A stretch of 64,000 bases of DNA from Prolixibacteraceae bacterium (GTDB lineage: Bacteria; Bacteroidota; Bacteroidia; Bacteroidales; Prolixibacteraceae), in contig CP082230.1 of NCBI GenBank assembly GCA_019856515.1, positions 992,001 to 1,056,000 of the forward strand, read 5' to 3'. The notes below the pieces were generated by a model that saw nothing but the letters and a program-made list of their open reading frames with translations, did not search any database and was not told the DNA's origin. Below are positions 37,325 to 46,302 of the stretch, in pieces. Position 1 is the stretch's first letter; each line of letters opens with the position of its first letter. The translations under genes and the position numbers were made by a program.

Positions 37325-38398
37325 TTACTGATTATCGAAAGATGCCACTTGCGCTGTTGCAGTATTAAACACTTTGGCCTCTTCAAATGTTGTCATCTCA
37401 TTAAGCATTCGAACAGAACCCTCAACAATAGGATAGCAAATTGCAGCTCCAGTTCCCTCTCCTAAACGAAAAGAGAGATGAACAATAGGCTCACCCTTCA
37501 TATGCTTGATCATACGAATATGTCCTTGCTCATCTGATTGATGCGAAAATAGAGCATAATCCAATACCGTAGGGCATATCTCAGAGGCTGCAAGTAGTGC
37601 AGAGGTTGTGATAAATCCATCAGTAATCACCACCATCTTTTGTGCTGCTGCTTCTAACATTCCTCCACAAATGGTTGCAATCTCTAACCCACCAAAGCGA
37701 GCTAAATTCTCTAACGGATTATCTGAAACACCATGTCTCTTAATGGCTTGTTCAATCACCCATGCTTTGTGATTAATACCCTGACTATCCAGCCCTGATC
37801 CTGGTCCAACACACTCCTTCACATCCGTATTGGTGAAGATTGAAAGAAGTGCAGATGCAGGGGTAGTATTTCCAATACCCATCTCTCCGAAACCAACGAC
37901 ATTTACTCCTTCATTCGCTGATTGACGGATCATTTCACGACCGTTTTCGATAGCTTGCAAACACTCTTCATTAGTCATTGCAGGCTCATGAAGCATGTTT
38001 CTTGAACCTTTACGTACTTTGGCTTGAATAAGGCGTGGGTGGGGTTTAAAATCATAATCGACTCCAGCATCTACAACTTTAAGATCAAAGCCATATATTT
38101 TACAGAACAGACCTATTCCACCACCCATCTCGAGAAAATTAAGACACTGTTGACTTGTCATCTCAGTAGGACAAGGACTAACCCCTTCGTCACAAACATG
38201 ATGGTCTGATGCAACAGTAAACATGGTCGGCTTAACCAATTTAGGGCTGAGTGTATCTTGAATTAAACCTACACGTAGAGCAATGTCTTCCATCTTACCC
38301 AATGCTCTAATCGGCTTCGCTTTTTGATCTAGCTTAAATCTTAATTGTTGCTCTTTATCTCTCGAAAGAGGTTGAATATTTAATTGATCCACCTTCAT
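37325..38398 (-). CDS. cobT: Nicotinate-nucleotide-dimethylbenzimidazole phosphoribosyltransferase CobT
   Basis: 357 residues with the CobT motifs GFGEMGIGNTTPASALLS and CVGPGSGLDSQG, and ICGGMLEAAAQ near the C terminus. It makes alpha-ribazole phosphate from the lower-ligand base and nicotinate mononucleotide. Its start overlaps the cbiB stop by 4 bases (ATGA), so translation is probably coupled. Confidence 0.94.
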   Translation of the reverse strand: MKVDQLNIQPLSRDKEQQLRFKLDQKAKPIRALGKMEDIALRVGLIQDTLSPKLVKPTMFTVASDHHVCDEGVSPCPTEMTSQQCLNFLEMGGGIGLFCKIYGFDLKVVDAGVDYDFKPHPRLIQAKVRKGSRNMLHEPAMTNEECLQAIENGREMIRQSANEGVNVVGFGEMGIGNTTPASALLSIFTNTDVKECVGPGSGLDSQGINHKAWVIEQAIKRHGVSDNPLENLARFGGLEIATICGGMLEAAAQKMVVITDGFITTSALLAASEICPTVLDYALFSHQSDEQGHIRMIKHMKGEPIVHLSFRLGEGTGAAICYPIVEGSVRMLNEMTTFEEAKVFNTATAQVASFDNQ

Positions 38399-39345
38399 AT
38401 CATGTATGTTTTAACTGTTTCGACGATCAGAATAATTAGTATTGATAGAATAAACACCCGATGGTTTACATTACAGGTGATCTCGACATCTTTTGTGGTT
38501 ATTTTTTTTGGCGTATCTCCAATAAACGGTTTGTCAATCATCACACCTCCATACTCATGAGGTCCTCCAAATTGGCATGACAGAATACCTGCTAACGCAG
38601 ATTCTGGAAAGCCAGCATTTGGACTAGCGTGAGCTTGAGCATATTTCTTGATAAAATGGAGAACTTGAGGGTTTCCCGTGACTAAAAACATCATCCATGC
38701 TGTTAGGCGCGCAGGGATAAAATTTACAACATCATCTAGTTGTGCAGGAATACGACCAAAACGGAGATAGCGATGATTCTTATATCCTACCATAGAATCA
38801 AAGGTATTGATTAGCTTGTAACACATAATTCCAGGAACACCTAAAAGAAGATACCAAAATAGTGGCGCCACAACCCCATCACTTAGGTTTTCAGAAAGTG
38901 TCTCTAGCGTGGCTAAGCGTACCTCTTGTTCAGAAAGGACGGAAGTGTCTCTTCCAACAATACGTGAAAGCTGTTTCTGTCCAGCCTCTAACCCTTCCTG
39001 ATCTAATTTGCGAATCACTGCCATTCCTTCTTGAATTAAAGTTCGATTTGCAATTCCCATCCACAGAAAATAGATGGCAAATAACAAGTATACTATTGGC
39101 ATATTCTCTTTCAAAAAGGAAGAGATGATATATAGAAACACAAAAAGAATGAGGCAGTAGCTCAAGATAAGAACTCCACCTTTACAAACCCTATGCTTTC
39201 CTTTGTTCCATCGTTTTTCTCCCCATGAGATGGCCTTTCCAAAAAAGACAATCGGGTGAGGAATTCCAACAGGATCCCCAAACATGTAATCAAAAATAGT
39301 TGCAATGATGGGAATAAGTATCGATATAATAAATGTTTCACTCAT
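38395..39345 (-). CDS. cbiB: Adenosylcobinamide-phosphate synthase CbiB
   Basis: 316 residues from the ATG at 39345 (MSETFIISILIPI; the frame also opens at a TTG 9 bases earlier). A membrane protein with the CbiB opening MFGDPVGIPHPIVFFGKAI, the LSDGVVAPLFWYLLLG segment and HASPNAGFPESALAG. It attaches aminopropanol (phosphate) to adenosylcobyric acid. It overlaps the upstream aminotransferase by 8 bases. Confidence 0.93.
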   Translation of the reverse strand: MSETFIISILIPIIATIFDYMFGDPVGIPHPIVFFGKAISWGEKRWNKGKHRVCKGGVLILSYCLILFVFLYIISSFLKENMPIVYLLFAIYFLWMGIANRTLIQEGMAVIRKLDQEGLEAGQKQLSRIVGRDTSVLSEQEVRLATLETLSENLSDGVVAPLFWYLLLGVPGIMCYKLINTFDSMVGYKNHRYLRFGRIPAQLDDVVNFIPARLTAWMMFLVTGNPQVLHFIKKYAQAHASPNAGFPESALAGILSCQFGGPHEYGGVMIDKPFIGDTPKKITTKDVEITCNVNHRVFILSILIILIVETVKTYMI

Positions 39346-40363
39346 AGTAATCAATAATCTCTTTTAAGGCAACTGTCAACTTTTTATTTTGTTCGAATCC
39401 GATAGAAGCGACTCGTATATGGTATTCTCCGAGACCTCTGAAGTTAGACGCATCACGTACTAAAATTCCATATTTTTCAACCAATATATCCTTAAGCTCC
39501 CCACTTCGAATAGGAGTCTCTAATAGAAAGAATCCTGTGTGTGTATTATATACACGTACCCCATTAAGTTTAGACAAGTCGTTTTGTAATTCTAGACTTA
39601 ATCGTAAATATTCTTTTAAGGTCTCATGGTTATAAGGAGGGTAATCTATCAAGTATTTCCCTGCTTCTATAGCCAAACTATTCACACTCCAAGGAGGTCT
39701 AAAATCATGTAGTGAAGCTAGTTTTTGTGGCGAAGCATACACTACACCTAACCGCAATCCAGGGATCGCAAAGTTTTTAGTTAAACTCTGCATCACTATA
39801 AGGTTGTTATAATTAGACACCTCCGAAACCAAAGACTCTGAGTTTTTGATGAGCTCCATATATGCTTCATCAATCACAAAGAGAACATTTGGAAACCTTT
39901 GAATCCAATCAATTAAGATCTCTTTTGCGTAGATCTTCCCTGTAGGATTGTTCGGATTACACAACCAAACCAACTCATTGTCTTCGATAGCTTCCTCTAC
40001 TCCTTCGTGTTCATGAACATAAGAGATATGGTGATCAAATTTAAGTGTAGCCTCTTCATACTCGGAAAAAGTTGGGCAAACAATTAATGATTTCCGACTT
40101 CGATAGGTCTGCGCTATAAGATAAATTGCCTCAGCAATCCCATTAAAAACCCCAACACTAGAAACATCAACCCCTTGTTGTACAGCCAACTTATCCATTA
40201 AACTTTCGCTATAGCATTCAGGATAACTACCAATACCTGCAAGCTTATATTGTAGATGCGTAATTAAACTGTTAGATGGCCCCTTAGGCCAGATATTGGT
40301 ACTGTGGTTTGCTACAATTTTCTTAGCATATCTGTAGCTATCATCTCCATGACCGTAATGCAT
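39338..40363 (-). CDS. Threonine-phosphate decarboxylase-like PLP aminotransferase (CobD/CobC type)
   Basis: 341 residues, fold-type I PLP enzyme of the histidinol-phosphate aminotransferase family: NPNNPTGKIY, FVIDEAYMEL, and the PLP lysine in SLTKNFAIPGLRLG. By its place between cobQ and cbiB it should decarboxylate L-threonine phosphate to aminopropanol phosphate for CbiB. By sequence alone a histidinol-phosphate aminotransferase would be hard to exclude; the operon decides. Confidence 0.88.
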   Translation of the reverse strand: MHYGHGDDSYRYAKKIVANHSTNIWPKGPSNSLITHLQYKLAGIGSYPECYSESLMDKLAVQQGVDVSSVGVFNGIAEAIYLIAQTYRSRKSLIVCPTFSEYEEATLKFDHHISYVHEHEGVEEAIEDNELVWLCNPNNPTGKIYAKEILIDWIQRFPNVLFVIDEAYMELIKNSESLVSEVSNYNNLIVMQSLTKNFAIPGLRLGVVYASPQKLASLHDFRPPWSVNSLAIEAGKYLIDYPPYNHETLKEYLRLSLELQNDLSKLNGVRVYNTHTGFFLLETPIRSGELKDILVEKYGILVRDASNFRGLGEYHIRVASIGFEQNKKLTVALKEIIDYYE

Positions 40364-40369
40364 TGTCTT

Positions 40370-41845
40370 TTAATCTTTATCCGTTAATGCTTGATAGATT
40401 TTTTCCATATCCAGATGTTTACGGAAATGATCGGCCAAAAGATCGTACTGACGGTCTTTAAACGTGGCATAATCCTCCACCATGTTATTTTTTTCTTCGA
40501 CATAAGGTGCAAGAACGTCTTCAATCACCACAGGGTTATCAAGGATTCCATGAATATAACTTCCCCAACATCTATCAGATCGCATCACTCCTTCCGAACC
40601 ATCTTCTTTTTGGTTCAAAGGCGAGGCTGCATCCCCGAAGTTTGATTGTCCCATATGGATCTCATAACCTTCGCATTGGGTTTCATAATCTTTATATTTA
40701 AAAATCGTCTGTTTGGTTACTTTCTCCGAAGTCATGATAGTCTCAATATCCAATAGACCCAAACCAGAAAGATATGGAATAGAACCTTCAACTCCTTCTG
40801 GATCCGTAATACGACGCCCCATCATTTGATAACCACCACATATTCCAATCACTGTCTTACCATTTCGATGCGCTGAAATGATGGACTTAGCCACACCATT
40901 ATGTTGAAGTTCTTGAAGATCTGCCAATGTATTTTTAGAGCCAGGTAAAATAACGATATCTGCCTTTTCGACTTCTAATACGTTGTTGGTGTAATAAAGA
41001 TTAACACGAGTATCACGCTCTAATACGGAGAAATCAGTGAAGTTAGCCATCTTATCAAGCAGAATTACTGCAATATTTATTTTACCATCTTCTGCAAATT
41101 TTGCTTTACATGCTAAAGAGACCGAATCTTCCTCTTCGATATAGATCTCTTTATAAGCAGGGATCACACCAATAACGGGAACTTCGGTAATCTCTTCTAA
41201 TATTTTACGTCCTTCGTCAAAAAGGGCAATATCTCCACGAAATTTGTTGATTATAATGCCTTTTATCTGTTTGCGTTCCTCTGGTTTTAGAAGTGCAATA
41301 GAGCCATAAACACTACCAAAAACACCTCCTCTATCGATATCTGCAATCAAATAAGTTGCAGCATCAGCATATACTGCCATCGACATATTGGTGACATCTC
41401 TATGACGTAAATTAAGCTCCGAAATAGAGCCAGCTCCTTCTAGGACAATTGGATTATACCTTTTCTCTAATCGATCAAATGCAGTATGTGCAGCATCTTC
41501 AAGGATTTGGTGGTTCCCATCACGAAAATATTGTACCGCAGAACGATTACCAATAGGTTTTCCATTCAACACCACTTGCGACATTTTCTCACCAGAGGGC
41601 TTCAACAAAATGGGATTCATATCAGTGTGGCAATCTACACGACATGCTTCGGCTTGTACCGCTTGTGCTCTTCCAATTTCAAAACCATCAGGTGTAGCAA
41701 AGCTATTAAGTGACATGTTTTGTGCCTTATATGGAGCAGGCTGGTATCCATCCTGAAGTAGAATTCGACAAACAGCAGTATTCACAATACTTTTTCCCAC
41801 ATCAGATCCTGTTCCAACGAACATAATAGACTTTAACTTCTTCAT
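40370..41845 (-). CDS. cobQ: Cobyric acid synthase CobQ/CbiP
   Basis: 491 residues. The N-terminal dethiobiotin-synthetase-like ATPase has MFVGTGSDVGKSIVNTAVCR and APYKAQNMSLNSF; the C-terminal glutamine amidotransferase domain has GICGGYQMMGRRI with the nucleophile Cys and EGYEIHMG with the His. It amidates side chains b, d, e and g of adenosylcobyrinate diamide. First gene of the operon; the leader upstream carries the cobalamin riboswitch. Confidence 0.94.
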   Translation of the reverse strand: MKKLKSIMFVGTGSDVGKSIVNTAVCRILLQDGYQPAPYKAQNMSLNSFATPDGFEIGRAQAVQAEACRVDCHTDMNPILLKPSGEKMSQVVLNGKPIGNRSAVQYFRDGNHQILEDAAHTAFDRLEKRYNPIVLEGAGSISELNLRHRDVTNMSMAVYADAATYLIADIDRGGVFGSVYGSIALLKPEERKQIKGIIINKFRGDIALFDEGRKILEEITEVPVIGVIPAYKEIYIEEEDSVSLACKAKFAEDGKINIAVILLDKMANFTDFSVLERDTRVNLYYTNNVLEVEKADIVILPGSKNTLADLQELQHNGVAKSIISAHRNGKTVIGICGGYQMMGRRITDPEGVEGSIPYLSGLGLLDIETIMTSEKVTKQTIFKYKDYETQCEGYEIHMGQSNFGDAASPLNQKEDGSEGVMRSDRCWGSYIHGILDNPVVIEDVLAPYVEEKNNMVEDYATFKDRQYDLLADHFRKHLDMEKIYQALTDKD

Positions 41846-41914
41846 CTCTAAAATATATCATCAAACTAACGGACAGTAGACAATTATCGCGGTCAAATAT
41901 AGGAATATACGATC

Positions 41915-41943
41915 CCAAAATAATACAATGGACACCACCATTG
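41915..41943 (-). terminator. Hairpin with T-rich tail in the riboswitch expression platform
   Basis: CAATGG / CCATTG (41926-41931 and 41938-41943) with a 6-base loop; on the minus strand it is followed by TATTATTTTGG. It lies between the aptamer and cobQ and could be the terminator formed when cobalamin is bound. Confidence 0.45.
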
Positions 41944-42014
41944 AATTGAGAAAGATATGGCACAACCGAAGGATAAATATAACTCTTACTCCCGAAAGCT
42001 AATTTATTAGTACT

Positions 42015-42240
42015 ATGACAACCAAAGATTCAGGTCTTCCGGCTTTCTTGCGTTGTTCCCCCCTTCCCATCTTCATAATATTATGAATAAGACAGTGGAG
42101 TTATATCATGGCAACAACGTGGTAATAAGAATACATTCTGTATTGGTATTACAAAGAATTACGGCTGCGGGTACAGCTTTGGTTTAACTAGGATTATATC
42201 GTTGATATAGCCAGTCTCCAAATTCCCTTTATCTTTCGAG
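42015..42240 (-). promoter_or_regulatory. Cobalamin riboswitch
   Basis: On the minus strand, in order: AAGGGAATTTGG (42220-42231), AATCC, the core GCTGTACCCGCAGCCGTAAT (about 42159-42178), CCACTGT (about 42092-42098), GATGGGAAGG, and the B12 box AGCCGGAAGACCTGA (about 42030-42044). Order and sequences are those of the AdoCbl aptamer. It lies about 170 bases before cobQ and should shut the operon off when cobalamin is plentiful. Confidence 0.92.
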
Positions 42241-42461
42241 CAAAGATGCAATTTTTATTTTGAAACCCATTCCATATAAATAGAGTTATTTGATCAGAAC
42301 CAATGTATCCATCGTTATTTGAAATCAATTTAGCTTTTGTCATCACACCACAGCTATATCTATTTTCAATAGTCCTTTTTTGCATTCCACTGATCACCCA
42401 AGCTGACATCATACGCGATAAAAACGCATCAACACCCTATCGAACAGAACAGTAGCCTCGC

Positions 42462-42574
42462 AATCCCCTTATAATTCCCAACTAAAAAACAACAAACTTA
42501 CAGATATTAAACAGTAATATAGTAAGGATTGAACCAGTAAGACTCAAAGTCGCGTCAGGGAATTATTGGGGATT
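42462..42574. repeat. Long inverted repeat with nested hairpin
   Basis: Arms 42462-42479 (AATCCCCTTATAATTCCC) and 42558-42574 (GGGAATTATTGGGGATT) pair with one bulge. Inside, CTTAC..ATATT pairs with AATAT..GTAAG (about 42497-42526). No gene lies here. It could be a structured RNA or a decayed mobile repeat. Confidence 0.45.
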
Positions 42575-42626
42575 AAACAGCAAATTAACAGAGCTTAAAC
42601 AGCAAATCAACAGAGCTTAAACAGCA
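42573..42626. repeat. Short tandem repeat, 22-base unit, about 2.5 copies
   Basis: Units begin TTAAACAGCAAAT at 42573 and 42595, with a partial third at 42617; the full copies differ by one base. It directly adjoins the inverted repeat at 42640. Confidence 0.65.
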
Positions 42627-42639
42627 GTCAAATAGGATA

Positions 42640-42805
42640 TTAAAACGGTTCGCCAACGGTTCCAATACGGTGATGGTTCGAAGTTCGTTCATAGTTTGGT
42701 CATAGTTCCTTCGAAGATTCGGCTTTTTTTATGAATCAGCTTCGAATGAATTATGAGAGAATCTTGTAATAGCACCGTATTGGAACCGTTGACGAACCGT
42801 TTTAA
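42640..42805. repeat. MITE-like element with 33-bp terminal inverted repeats
   Basis: Arms 42640-42672 and 42773-42805 are inverted copies of each other over 33 bases with one mismatch, and begin and end with TTAA. The 100-base interior contains TTCGAA-type motifs and a segment like that at 32997-33030. Open frames across it are artefacts of the palindrome. Size and ends fit a non-autonomous element; a very large attenuator hairpin is the alternative. The gap 42806-43058 to the sulfatase shows nothing else. Confidence 0.6.
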
Positions 42806-43058
42806 GACTGTGTTAAAGCAGGGGAAAATAGCTGTATATCTATGGTTAAGCTCAAGTAAAGGCGGCATAAGTATGACCCATATAGAGTTTAAGTTACACT
42901 GTCTTTCCCTCAAACGAATCAAATTTGTCAAAGGCTCACTTTAATCAATAAAGTGGTGTCCCATTAAAACTCTATCAATAAATATGCAATATGTGTTAAC
43001 ATGAACCAAATGGTCTCAATAATTTAGTCGTTATAATTAACAACCAATCGATAACAGG

Positions 43059-44849
43059 ATGAAAATTAGAATAGGACTAATACTACTGATGAACCTTGTA
43101 TATTTCAATCTAGTTAATGCAAAGTCAAGTAGTCAAAACAAGAGACCCAATGTGATTATTATTATGACGGATGACCAAGGTTTAGCAAATATTGGATTTA
43201 CTGGTCATCCCGTTCTTAAAACTCCCAATATTGATTGTTTTGCAGAGCAAGCTGTTCAATTGGGGAATTTTCATCAAGAATTGTTATGCTCCCCTTCAAG
43301 AAGCGCTCTACTTACAGGTATGTATTCTTCTAAAACGGGAGCATGGAGAACCAGTGTGGGTAGGTCCAGTATGAAAACAGAGATGACAACCATTGCTGAA
43401 TTATTTAAAGAGAATAATTATCGCACAGCTCATTTTGGGAAATGGCACCTCGGAGATAATTACCCGATGCGACCACAAGATCAAGGTTTTGAAGAGACAT
43501 TACATCATGGAGCAGGAGGTGTAGGACAAATTGCAGACCATTGGGGAAACGACTATTCGGATGATATATATCTTCATGGGGAAAAAAAGGAATATCATAA
43601 AGGCTATTGTACAGATGTATGGTTTCGAGAGACACAAAAATATATCGAAAACGATAGTACAAAACCATTCTTTATATACCTAGCAACCAATGCTCCTCAT
43701 GCCCCCTATATCTGTCCAAAGAGAGATGAGTCATTCTACACAAAACGTGATGTACCTAAAAAGAAGGCACGTTATTATGGAATGATTAGAAACTTTGATA
43801 CAAATTTGGGGCAATTTATCGCATTCTTGAGAAAGAAAAACCTTTACGATAATACGATCATTGTATTAACAACAGATGATGGGGCTTCTGCGATTGCTTT
43901 ACACCCACCAGAGAATGACAAAGATGTGATATATAATGCGGGATTGAGAGGTGGTAAAGCATCACCTTATAATGGAGGACATAAAGTATTCTGTTTTATC
44001 AAACCGACAAAGAGTGAACAGATTAAGGAAAAGAATATCGATGAAAGAACTGGGGTGTGGGATATTACACCAACGTTAGTTGATTTTTGTAATCTTAAAC
44101 AAGAACATCCTGTAAAATTTGACGGATTATCAATTTGTCCATTGTTGAGAGGGAAATCAGCTTCCAAGTTTGAAAACCGTTCTTTAGTAGTTCAACTTCA
44201 AGGAGGTGCAGGTGTAAAATGGTTGGCAGAAGTACCAACACCTTATAAAGAATCGACTATTATGCATAAAAGGTGGCATCTAGTAAATGGGAAAGAGTTA
44301 TACGATATACAGAGAGATCCTTCACAAAAAAAAGATATTGCTAAAAAAAATCCTTCTGTTGTTCGTGATATGCAAAGAAGGTATATGGAATGGTATCAAC
44401 AAAACACGAATGATCTAAACAATCCTGTTCGTATTTGGATTGGAGATCCCCAATGTCCAGTAGTTTATTTGACCTCACAAGATCATTATACCAAAGATAA
44501 AAATAGTATATGGCATGGAAGAGGAGCAATAAAGAAAGATACAAATAATGGTCCTTGGAAGATCCATGTGGTGAGACCAGGTAGATATAAGATTACCGCA
44601 TCAAGATACCCCCTCTATATGAAAGAGTCTATCTCTCAAAACATTCAAAAACATAAAAAGGACTTTGATGTTTCAAAACTCGTGATTAAAGTAGATAATA
44701 AGGTACACTCTGTGCATGTAGGTCATAATGATACAGAATCATCAATCACATGTAATATTCCATTAAAAGATATCGATATTCTGGGACAGTTTATCTCAAC
44801 GAAAAATAAGGCTATACCCACCTATTTCCTAAAAATAGAGAAGTTATAG
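43059..44849 (+). CDS. Family S1 sulfatase (arylsulfatase type)
   Basis: 596 residues with a signal peptide (1-21). The alkaline-phosphatase-like fold begins RPNVIIIMTDDQGLANIG (metal-binding DD), and the formylglycine site is Cys77 in CSPSRSALLTG, a complete Cys-type C-x-P-S-R motif that needs a maturase. Later motifs: HFGKWHLGD, APHAPY and TTDDGAS. A C-terminal beta-rich extension of about 150 residues follows the catalytic domain. It removes sulfate esters from glycans in the periplasm; the substrate is unknown. Confidence 0.93.
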   Translation: MKIRIGLILLMNLVYFNLVNAKSSSQNKRPNVIIIMTDDQGLANIGFTGHPVLKTPNIDCFAEQAVQLGNFHQELLCSPSRSALLTGMYSSKTGAWRTSVGRSSMKTEMTTIAELFKENNYRTAHFGKWHLGDNYPMRPQDQGFEETLHHGAGGVGQIADHWGNDYSDDIYLHGEKKEYHKGYCTDVWFRETQKYIENDSTKPFFIYLATNAPHAPYICPKRDESFYTKRDVPKKKARYYGMIRNFDTNLGQFIAFLRKKNLYDNTIIVLTTDDGASAIALHPPENDKDVIYNAGLRGGKASPYNGGHKVFCFIKPTKSEQIKEKNIDERTGVWDITPTLVDFCNLKQEHPVKFDGLSICPLLRGKSASKFENRSLVVQLQGGAGVKWLAEVPTPYKESTIMHKRWHLVNGKELYDIQRDPSQKKDIAKKNPSVVRDMQRRYMEWYQQNTNDLNNPVRIWIGDPQCPVVYLTSQDHYTKDKNSIWHGRGAIKKDTNNGPWKIHVVRPGRYKITASRYPLYMKESISQNIQKHKKDFDVSKLVIKVDNKVHSVHVGHNDTESSITCNIPLKDIDILGQFISTKNKAIPTYFLKIEKL

Positions 44850-44875
44850 CCTATTTAGTAAATAAAACAGAGAGT

Positions 44876-44921
44876 TTTTTAGAGAAGTAGATGGAATTAA
44901 ATCTCTTTACTTCTCTAAAAA
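44876..44921. other. Hairpin between convergent genes
   Basis: Arms 44876-44889 and 44908-44921 pair over 14 bases (TTTTTAGAGAAGTA / TACTTCTCTAAAAA). The T-run comes first and the A-run last on both strands, so it is not a classical intrinsic terminator, though it lies where one is expected, between the sulfatase and the DUF417 gene. Confidence 0.5.
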
Positions 44922-44930
44922 CAGGTCTAT

Positions 44931-45386
44931 TTATATTGACTCTTTTATTCTTCGCATGGCATCACCTGTAGCCCAAATAGAAAAGCCAAGCAACATTAAA
45001 TCTTTGAGAATAAAACCATTTGGCACATACATATTATCCACTAATTTAAACATCCCAGGGCTACTAAATAAAAAAGACAAAGTGGCCAAGAAAGTTAGAG
45101 TTGATAATATCCCTCCAACCAAACCAATCTTTGGTTTCCAAGGACCAACGGCTAAAGCTAATGCCGTAATAATCTCTGCACTACCAATAATATTAGAGGT
45201 AACTTGAACACTAAAAAGATGTAGCATCCATGACATAAAAGGACTATTCTTTACCAAAGGAACAATCGCTTCTGCTTCAGTAGGAGTAAATTTGAATATC
45301 CCATACCATAATAGGATCAGCACCAAGCCATATCGTTCCACATTCTCTCCTATTGCTGTAACTCTTTTTGATTGATCCATTGTCAT
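44931..45386 (-). CDS. DUF417 family (YkgB/RclC-like) inner-membrane protein
   Basis: 151 residues with four hydrophobic segments and the family motifs LLWYGIFKFTPTEAEAI and PLVKNSPFMSWML. E. coli relatives belong to the reactive-chlorine-induced rcl operon. Its start overlaps the stop of the TetR gene by 4 bases, so the pair is coupled and the regulator probably controls this gene. Confidence 0.88.
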   Translation of the reverse strand: MTMDQSKRVTAIGENVERYGLVLILLWYGIFKFTPTEAEAIVPLVKNSPFMSWMLHLFSVQVTSNIIGSAEIITALALAVGPWKPKIGLVGGILSTLTFLATLSFLFSSPGMFKLVDNMYVPNGFILKDLMLLGFSIWATGDAMRRIKESI

Positions 45387-45976
45387 GATGATTTTAAGAT
45401 TTGTAAATTCATATCAATCAATTGTATTAATTGCTCTTTCGAATCATACAATCGACGTGTTATATTTAAGCCGTTCCATAGATTTATAAGATATTTAGCA
45501 GTCCATTCGGGATTCCCATCAGGTGTCCATTGTCCTCGTTCTTGAGCTTTGGCCAGATAAATTTGAAAGAGCTTTTCCATTTGAAATAGATATTTCTTTG
45601 CTATATCGGCAACCTCGGGATCATTATTTGCAAATTCTACGATCGTATTCCCCAGTATACACCCCTTACAATGTGCTGCATAGCTGTCATCTGCTATTCC
45701 ATAAAAGATAGACTTGATGACTTCTAGAGGAGTCTCACTTAGTTCTAATGTTTGCTCTAATGATCTTAAAGATGATGATTCTAATGCTTCAATACATGCA
45801 ATGAACAACTCTCTCTTATTTTCAAAAAAATGGTATAAGCTCCCTTTATTTAGATCTGCATCTTTTAATAATTGCTGTAAGCCCGTAGCTGTATACCCTC
45901 TCTCCCAAAATATTTCAACAGTTCTTTTAATGATCTCCTCTCTACTAAATTTGGGTGGCCTTCCTTGTTTCTTCAT
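45383..45976 (-). CDS. TetR/AcrR family transcriptional regulator
   Basis: 197 residues. The N-terminal helix-turn-helix is clear: EEIIKRTVEIFWERGYTATG, LLKDADLNKGSLYHFFENKREL. The C-terminal ligand domain contains a Cys pair region (AAHCKGCILGN) that might sense thiol reagents or oxidants (inference; it fits the DUF417 partner). It is first in a two-gene unit. Confidence 0.92.
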   Translation of the reverse strand: MKKQGRPPKFSREEIIKRTVEIFWERGYTATGLQQLLKDADLNKGSLYHFFENKRELFIACIEALESSSLRSLEQTLELSETPLEVIKSIFYGIADDSYAAHCKGCILGNTIVEFANNDPEVADIAKKYLFQMEKLFQIYLAKAQERGQWTPDGNPEWTAKYLINLWNGLNITRRLYDSKEQLIQLIDMNLQILKSS

Positions 45977-46193
45977 CTGATGTTTTATTTTCTGTTACGA
46001 AGCTATAAGTTTATTTCTAAACCAATCGGTATAAAACTATATTTAACATATATGATATAATATAGAAGCAAGTATTTTACATTTATGAACAACTGTTTAA
46101 TCGAATAAGAATAACGACAAACAGTATTAATACCTTGGGGTATACAATATGTATTTTTAACACTTATATGTCAAGGAAGATTAATATAATAGA

Positions 46194-46238
46194 TAAAAAA
46201 AGCCTTTGGTAAAACGGTATATCGTCTTACCAAAGGCT
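46194..46238 (-). terminator. Strong terminator of the second sulfatase gene
   Basis: A perfect 12-bp stem (AGCCTTTGGTAA / TTACCAAAGGCT) with a 14-base loop is followed on the minus strand by TTTTTTTATC, 65 bases past the stop. The rest of 45977-46302 holds no gene. Confidence 0.9.
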
Positions 46239-46302
46239 ACAGTTATTTGTGATAATTCTTATATCGTTGAAAAAAGTTGCCGATAATCAGAGACGACACA
46301 AA

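Noticed and set aside
42689..42944. Short open frames on both strands (80 and 63 codons)
   Set aside because: They read through the 33-bp inverted repeat and are palindrome artefacts with no family match.
44876..44921. Bidirectional intrinsic terminator
   Set aside because: The T-run precedes and the A-run follows the stem on both strands, the reverse of the usual order, so I list it only as a hairpin.
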